Below, in pieces: positions 60,739 through 64,000 of a stretch of 64,000 nucleotides of DNA. A program made the position numbers and the translations under genes. Where the stretch lies: assembly GCF_007004665.1 (NCBI RefSeq), contig NZ_ML660053.1, forward strand, positions 682,001-746,000, in the 5' to 3' direction. Each line of letters opens with the position of its first letter. Positions within the stretch are counted from its first letter, which is position 1. The notes under the pieces were generated by a model. It did no database searches, was not told the DNA's origin, and worked only from the letters and a program-made list of their open reading frames with translations. The stretch comes from Denitrobaculum tricleocarpae (lineage in GTDB: Bacteria; Pseudomonadota; Alphaproteobacteria; Kiloniellales; Kiloniellaceae).

Positions 60739-63700
60739 ATGACCAGAGACGGCGCTGTGATGCGCAGAGAAGGCAACACTGTGGAGCGGTTCTTTCTTTT
60801 CGTTACCGCTTATCCCAAGACGGTTTTGCTCCTGTGTTTTCTCGGGATTGCGGCGGCGGGTGCGTTCCTGCCGTCTCTGAAGAAAGACACGACGCCGGAC
60901 GCCTTCATTGCCGCCGACAATCCGGCGGTGATTTACCGCGACAAGGTGAAAGAGGTCTTCGGCCTGGACGATCCTTTCGTGGTCGCGGTCGTGGATCGGG
61001 GCGAAACCGGGATTTACAACAAGGCGGCCCTGGATCTGGTCAGGGACCTTTCCGACAAGCTGGCCGGGCTGCGGAACGTCGATCCCGACCGGGTGACGAG
61101 CCTGGCTACGGAAAGCAACATCGTCGGCACCGACGAGGGGATGGAGGTCGACGATTTTTATGAACTCGGAGAAGGGGGCAGTCTGGATCCGGCGGCGCTC
61201 AAGGCCGCCATCGACAACTTTCCGCTTTACCAGGGCTCTCTGGTGGCCCGTGACGGCAGTGCGACCCTGATTGTCGCGGAGATCCTCGATCAGGACCTCA
61301 GCCAGGCAACCTACGACGAGATGCTGGCGCTGGTGGAGGCCGTGACACTGCCCGAAGGCGTCGAGGTGCATGTGGCGGGTGTCGGCGCGATCTCGGGCTT
61401 CCTCGGGACCTACATCGATAACGACGCCAAGCGCCTGAATCCTCTCACAGCCCTTGTCATTACCCTGGTGCTGGTCGTGGCCTTCCGCAGTGTTGCGGGG
61501 GCGATCCTGCCAAACCTCATCGTGATGGCCACGGCTGCTGCTGCGCTCGGGTTGATGGCGGCCTTCGGGGTGTCTTTCTTTGTGATTACCAACGGCCTGC
61601 TGCCGATCCTGATCGGCATCGCGGTCGCGGATTCGATCCATGTTTTGAGTGAGTATTACGAGCGGGCGGCGGCCCATCCCGAGGAGAGCCGCCGCGATCA
61701 CATTGTGCAGGCCATGGTCCGAATGTTCCGGCCCATTACCCTGACCACCCTGACGACCATTGCCGGTTTCATGGGGCTTTACATCGGGGCCGAGATGCCG
61801 CCGATGCAGTACTTCGGCCTCTTTGCGGCGATCGGGGTGGCCGCCGCGTGGCTCACTACCATCCTGCTGCTGCCGTCTGCCATCACCCTGATTCCGGTGA
61901 AGCCGAGCAAGGCCTTCAAACGGAGCAGAGACTCCGACCTTTACGGCCGGGTGATGACCCGCTTCGGTGCTGCCGTCCTGCGCCGGCCTGGCGTGGTGGT
62001 GACGATCGTTGCGATGATCGCGGTGGCCGGTGCCTTTGGATCCTCCAGGGTGATCGTCGAAGAGTCCCAGATCGAAAACTTCCAGCGCGACGAAGCGATT
62101 TACATCGCCGATCAGGTCATGAACCGGGTTTTCGACGGCACGAATTACATTGACGTGGTGATCGAGACGCCCAATCGGGAGGATCTCTTCAAGCCCGAGA
62201 ACCTGGCCCGGATCGAGCGGTTTCAGCGCGCCGCCGAGAGCCTGGAAGGTGTGCAGGGATCGACGTCTGTGGTCGACTACATCAAGCAGATGCACAAAGC
62301 GGTCAACGAGAACCGTCCGGAGTTCTACAGCATCCCGGACGACGACTTCCTGATCGCGCAGCTGTTCCTGCTCTATTCGACCTCGGCCAATCCGACCGAT
62401 TTCGAGGAAGAAGTGGACTACGACTATCGGCGCGCCAATGTCCGGCTCAACCTGAACAGCAGTCTCTACCGTGAAAATCGCGAGGTCATCGCAGCGCTGG
62501 AAGACACCATCGCGCGGGACTTCACGGACGACGGCATGACCGCCAATCTCTCGGGCCGGGTCTATGTCAATTTCCACTGGCTGAAGACCATCGGCGACAA
62601 CCACCTGCGCAGCCTGGGCATTTCGCTGGCCCTGGTCTGGCTGATGGCGTCGCTGGTGTTCCGCTCACCGCTCGCGGGCGCCTTCGCGCTCATTCCCGTC
62701 CTGATGTCGCTTCTGCTGATCTACGCCGTCATGGGCTTCAGTGGGATCTGGCTTGGGGTCGGGACCTCGATGTTCGCAGCCATCGCCATCGGCCTGGGGA
62801 TCGACTTTTCCATTCACACCATAGATCGCATGAAGGAGCTTGCTATGAAGGGTCAAGGATCGTTCGACACACGTATCGCACCGCTGTTTCCCTCCACCGG
62901 CCGCGCGCTGTTTTTCAACTTCGCGGCCATCGGCCTGGGCTTTATGGTCCTGACCACCAGCGAGGTGCCGCCGCTGCTGAGGTTCGGCATCCTGGTCGGC
63001 ATTGCGGTCACGGCCTCCTTCATCGCCAGCATGGCCGTGATGCCCGCCCTGGCGAAGCTGCTCAAGCCGCGCTTTATCTGGCCGGCCGGTGAGGTGGAGG
63101 GTCTGCCCGCAAGCGGCATGAAGCCTTCTGCCGTGAAAGCCGCGTTGGCCATGGCGGCCGTGACCGGTCTGTCTCTGGCGCTGCTCGGCGGTAAAGCAGA
63201 AGCCGCGGAGCTGCCGGACGGTCACGACATTATGCAGAGCGTGGTCGACCGGGACGAGGGGCAGTGGGTCACCCGGACGCTGGTCATGGAGATGACCGAC
63301 CGCAGTGGGACGACCCGGACGCGCGAGACGGCGACCTTCCGGCGCTACTACGGGGACGAGAAACGCACGGTGATGTTCTACAGATCCCCGACCAACGTGA
63401 AGGGGACGGGGTTCCTCACCTATGACTACCCGGAGGCGGACCGGGACGACGACCAGTGGCTCTACCTGCCGGCGCTGCGCAAGGTGCGCCGGATCTCGGC
63501 TTCGGACCGGGGCGATTACTTCCTGGGCACCGATCTGACCTACGAGGATATGAAAAAGGAAAACAAGGTGGCGCTGGAGGACTACAGCTTTCAGACCATC
63601 GGCCAGGAAGAGGTCGAGGGGCACATGACCTATATCGTCGAGGGCACGCCTGTCAGTCCCGAAGTCGCCAAGGAACTGGGTTACGGGAAAGTAATATGGC

Positions 63701-63942
63701 GGGTCGATCCTGAGATCTGGATTTCGCGCAAAGCGGAGATGTGGGACGTGAACGGCAATCCGTTGAAGACGCTCCGTTCGCGTGAAATCGAGGCGATCGA
63801 CGGGATCTGGACCGTGCAGGAGATTCACGTCCAGCATCACAAGACGGGGCATCAGACCCTCTTCCGCTTCAGCGACATCGACTATCAAAGTGAAATCAAA
63901 GACAAGGTCTTCAAAACCCGCAATCTGAAGCGGGGGCTGTAA
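60739..63942 (+). CDS. RND/MMPL transporter fused to a LolA-like lipoprotein-sorting domain
   Basis: 1067-residue fusion. Residues 1-790 form an RND transporter of MMPL/HpnN type: helix 1 at 21-45, periplasmic loop to about 235, helices 2-6 (ALVITLVLVVAFRSVAGAIL), second half from 419, last helices 628-790. From residue 794, MKPSAVKAALAMAAVTGLSL with AEA near 822 looks like a complete signal peptide starting with Met. Residues 823-1067 match the LolA-like (PF17131) family, e.g. VMFYRSPTNVKGTGFLTYDY and RRISASDRGDYFLGTDLTYE. The two are usually separate neighbouring genes. Likely role: moving a lipid or lipoprotein outward, under MarR control. Start: ATG 60739 after ggag. Confidence 0.93.
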   Translation: MTRDGAVMRREGNTVERFFLFVTAYPKTVLLLCFLGIAAAGAFLPSLKKDTTPDAFIAADNPAVIYRDKVKEVFGLDDPFVVAVVDRGETGIYNKAALDLVRDLSDKLAGLRNVDPDRVTSLATESNIVGTDEGMEVDDFYELGEGGSLDPAALKAAIDNFPLYQGSLVARDGSATLIVAEILDQDLSQATYDEMLALVEAVTLPEGVEVHVAGVGAISGFLGTYIDNDAKRLNPLTALVITLVLVVAFRSVAGAILPNLIVMATAAAALGLMAAFGVSFFVITNGLLPILIGIAVADSIHVLSEYYERAAAHPEESRRDHIVQAMVRMFRPITLTTLTTIAGFMGLYIGAEMPPMQYFGLFAAIGVAAAWLTTILLLPSAITLIPVKPSKAFKRSRDSDLYGRVMTRFGAAVLRRPGVVVTIVAMIAVAGAFGSSRVIVEESQIENFQRDEAIYIADQVMNRVFDGTNYIDVVIETPNREDLFKPENLARIERFQRAAESLEGVQGSTSVVDYIKQMHKAVNENRPEFYSIPDDDFLIAQLFLLYSTSANPTDFEEEVDYDYRRANVRLNLNSSLYRENREVIAALEDTIARDFTDDGMTANLSGRVYVNFHWLKTIGDNHLRSLGISLALVWLMASLVFRSPLAGAFALIPVLMSLLLIYAVMGFSGIWLGVGTSMFAAIAIGLGIDFSIHTIDRMKELAMKGQGSFDTRIAPLFPSTGRALFFNFAAIGLGFMVLTTSEVPPLLRFGILVGIAVTASFIASMAVMPALAKLLKPRFIWPAGEVEGLPASGMKPSAVKAALAMAAVTGLSLALLGGKAEAAELPDGHDIMQSVVDRDEGQWVTRTLVMEMTDRSGTTRTRETATFRRYYGDEKRTVMFYRSPTNVKGTGFLTYDYPEADRDDDQWLYLPALRKVRRISASDRGDYFLGTDLTYEDMKKENKVALEDYSFQTIGQEEVEGHMTYIVEGTPVSPEVAKELGYGKVIWRVDPEIWISRKAEMWDVNGNPLKTLRSREIEAIDGIWTVQEIHVQHHKTGHQTLFRFSDIDYQSEIKDKVFKTRNLKRGL

Positions 63943-64000
63943 GGGTGTTGCCGGAGCGCCGGTCTCTCTCGCCTTCGGTTGCGGGCCTTATAACGGCTTG

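Noticed and set aside
60664-62604. 646-codon frame opposite the RND gene
   Set aside because: Antisense shadow of the transporter; histidine/arginine/aspartate-rich without domains.

Overview
The window looks like chromosomal DNA of a GC-rich heterotrophic alphaproteobacterium. This is inferred from protein style (polyol-type ABC transporter, TRAP and tripartite tricarboxylate (TTT) transporters, cysteate-type sulfo-lyase, many LysR regulators), not from a marker gene. No rRNA, tRNA, CRISPR array, phage or complete insertion sequence was recognised. Genes are short operons for uptake and catabolism of small organic molecules, nearly each with its own regulator. I count 15 transcription factors in 64 kb: eight LysR and one each of SorC, TetR, RpiR, Rrf2, MocR, AsnC and MarR.

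Left part (1-13 kb). A polyol-type ABC operon runs off the left edge (two permeases, binding protein, VOC protein, SorC-type regulator), with a likely operator upstream of the binding protein. It is followed by an AT-rich islet of about 2.5 kb with a TIR-like effector gene convergent with an HNH nuclease gene, a possible small defence cassette. This islet and the next two accessory gene groups are each bounded on the right by the 3' end of an rpiR gene: two remnants (7535-7676 and 10115-10199), then the intact gene (11139-12011). The pattern suggests repeated insertion or duplication at the 3' end of one regulator gene.

12-24 kb. N-formylglutamate amidohydrolase and a TRAP transporter form an operon divergent from rpiR. 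Then come a decayed ParDE toxin-antitoxin locus, an M81 (MlrC-like) peptidase, two adjacent palindromic MITE-like elements ending in CTAG, an unknown two-gene unit, a short-chain dehydrogenase lacking the usual catalytic lysine, a LysE exporter, fragmentary membrane genes and a luciferase-like monooxygenase.

24-33 kb. A cysteate-sulfo-lyase-like PLP enzyme heads a glutamate/aspartate-type ABC operon with a divergent LysR gene; together they suggest uptake and desulfonation of cysteate. A TctCBA transporter follows, ending in a large nested palindrome.

33-60 kb. Mostly regulator/enzyme or regulator/exporter pairs: isochorismatase, secreted beta-propeller, globin, ureohydrolase with ATC hydrolase, a glyoxalase-like protein and a DJ-1 protein, EamA exporters, Rrf2/methyltransferase, RsgA, MocR/EamA, class V aminotransferase, AzlCD with an AsnC regulator, and a second globin.

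60-64 kb. A MarR regulator precedes a 1067-residue RND (MMPL) transporter fused to a LolA-like domain. The same palindrome, perfect once and near-perfect once, lies at both promoters and is the clearest regulon signature in the window.
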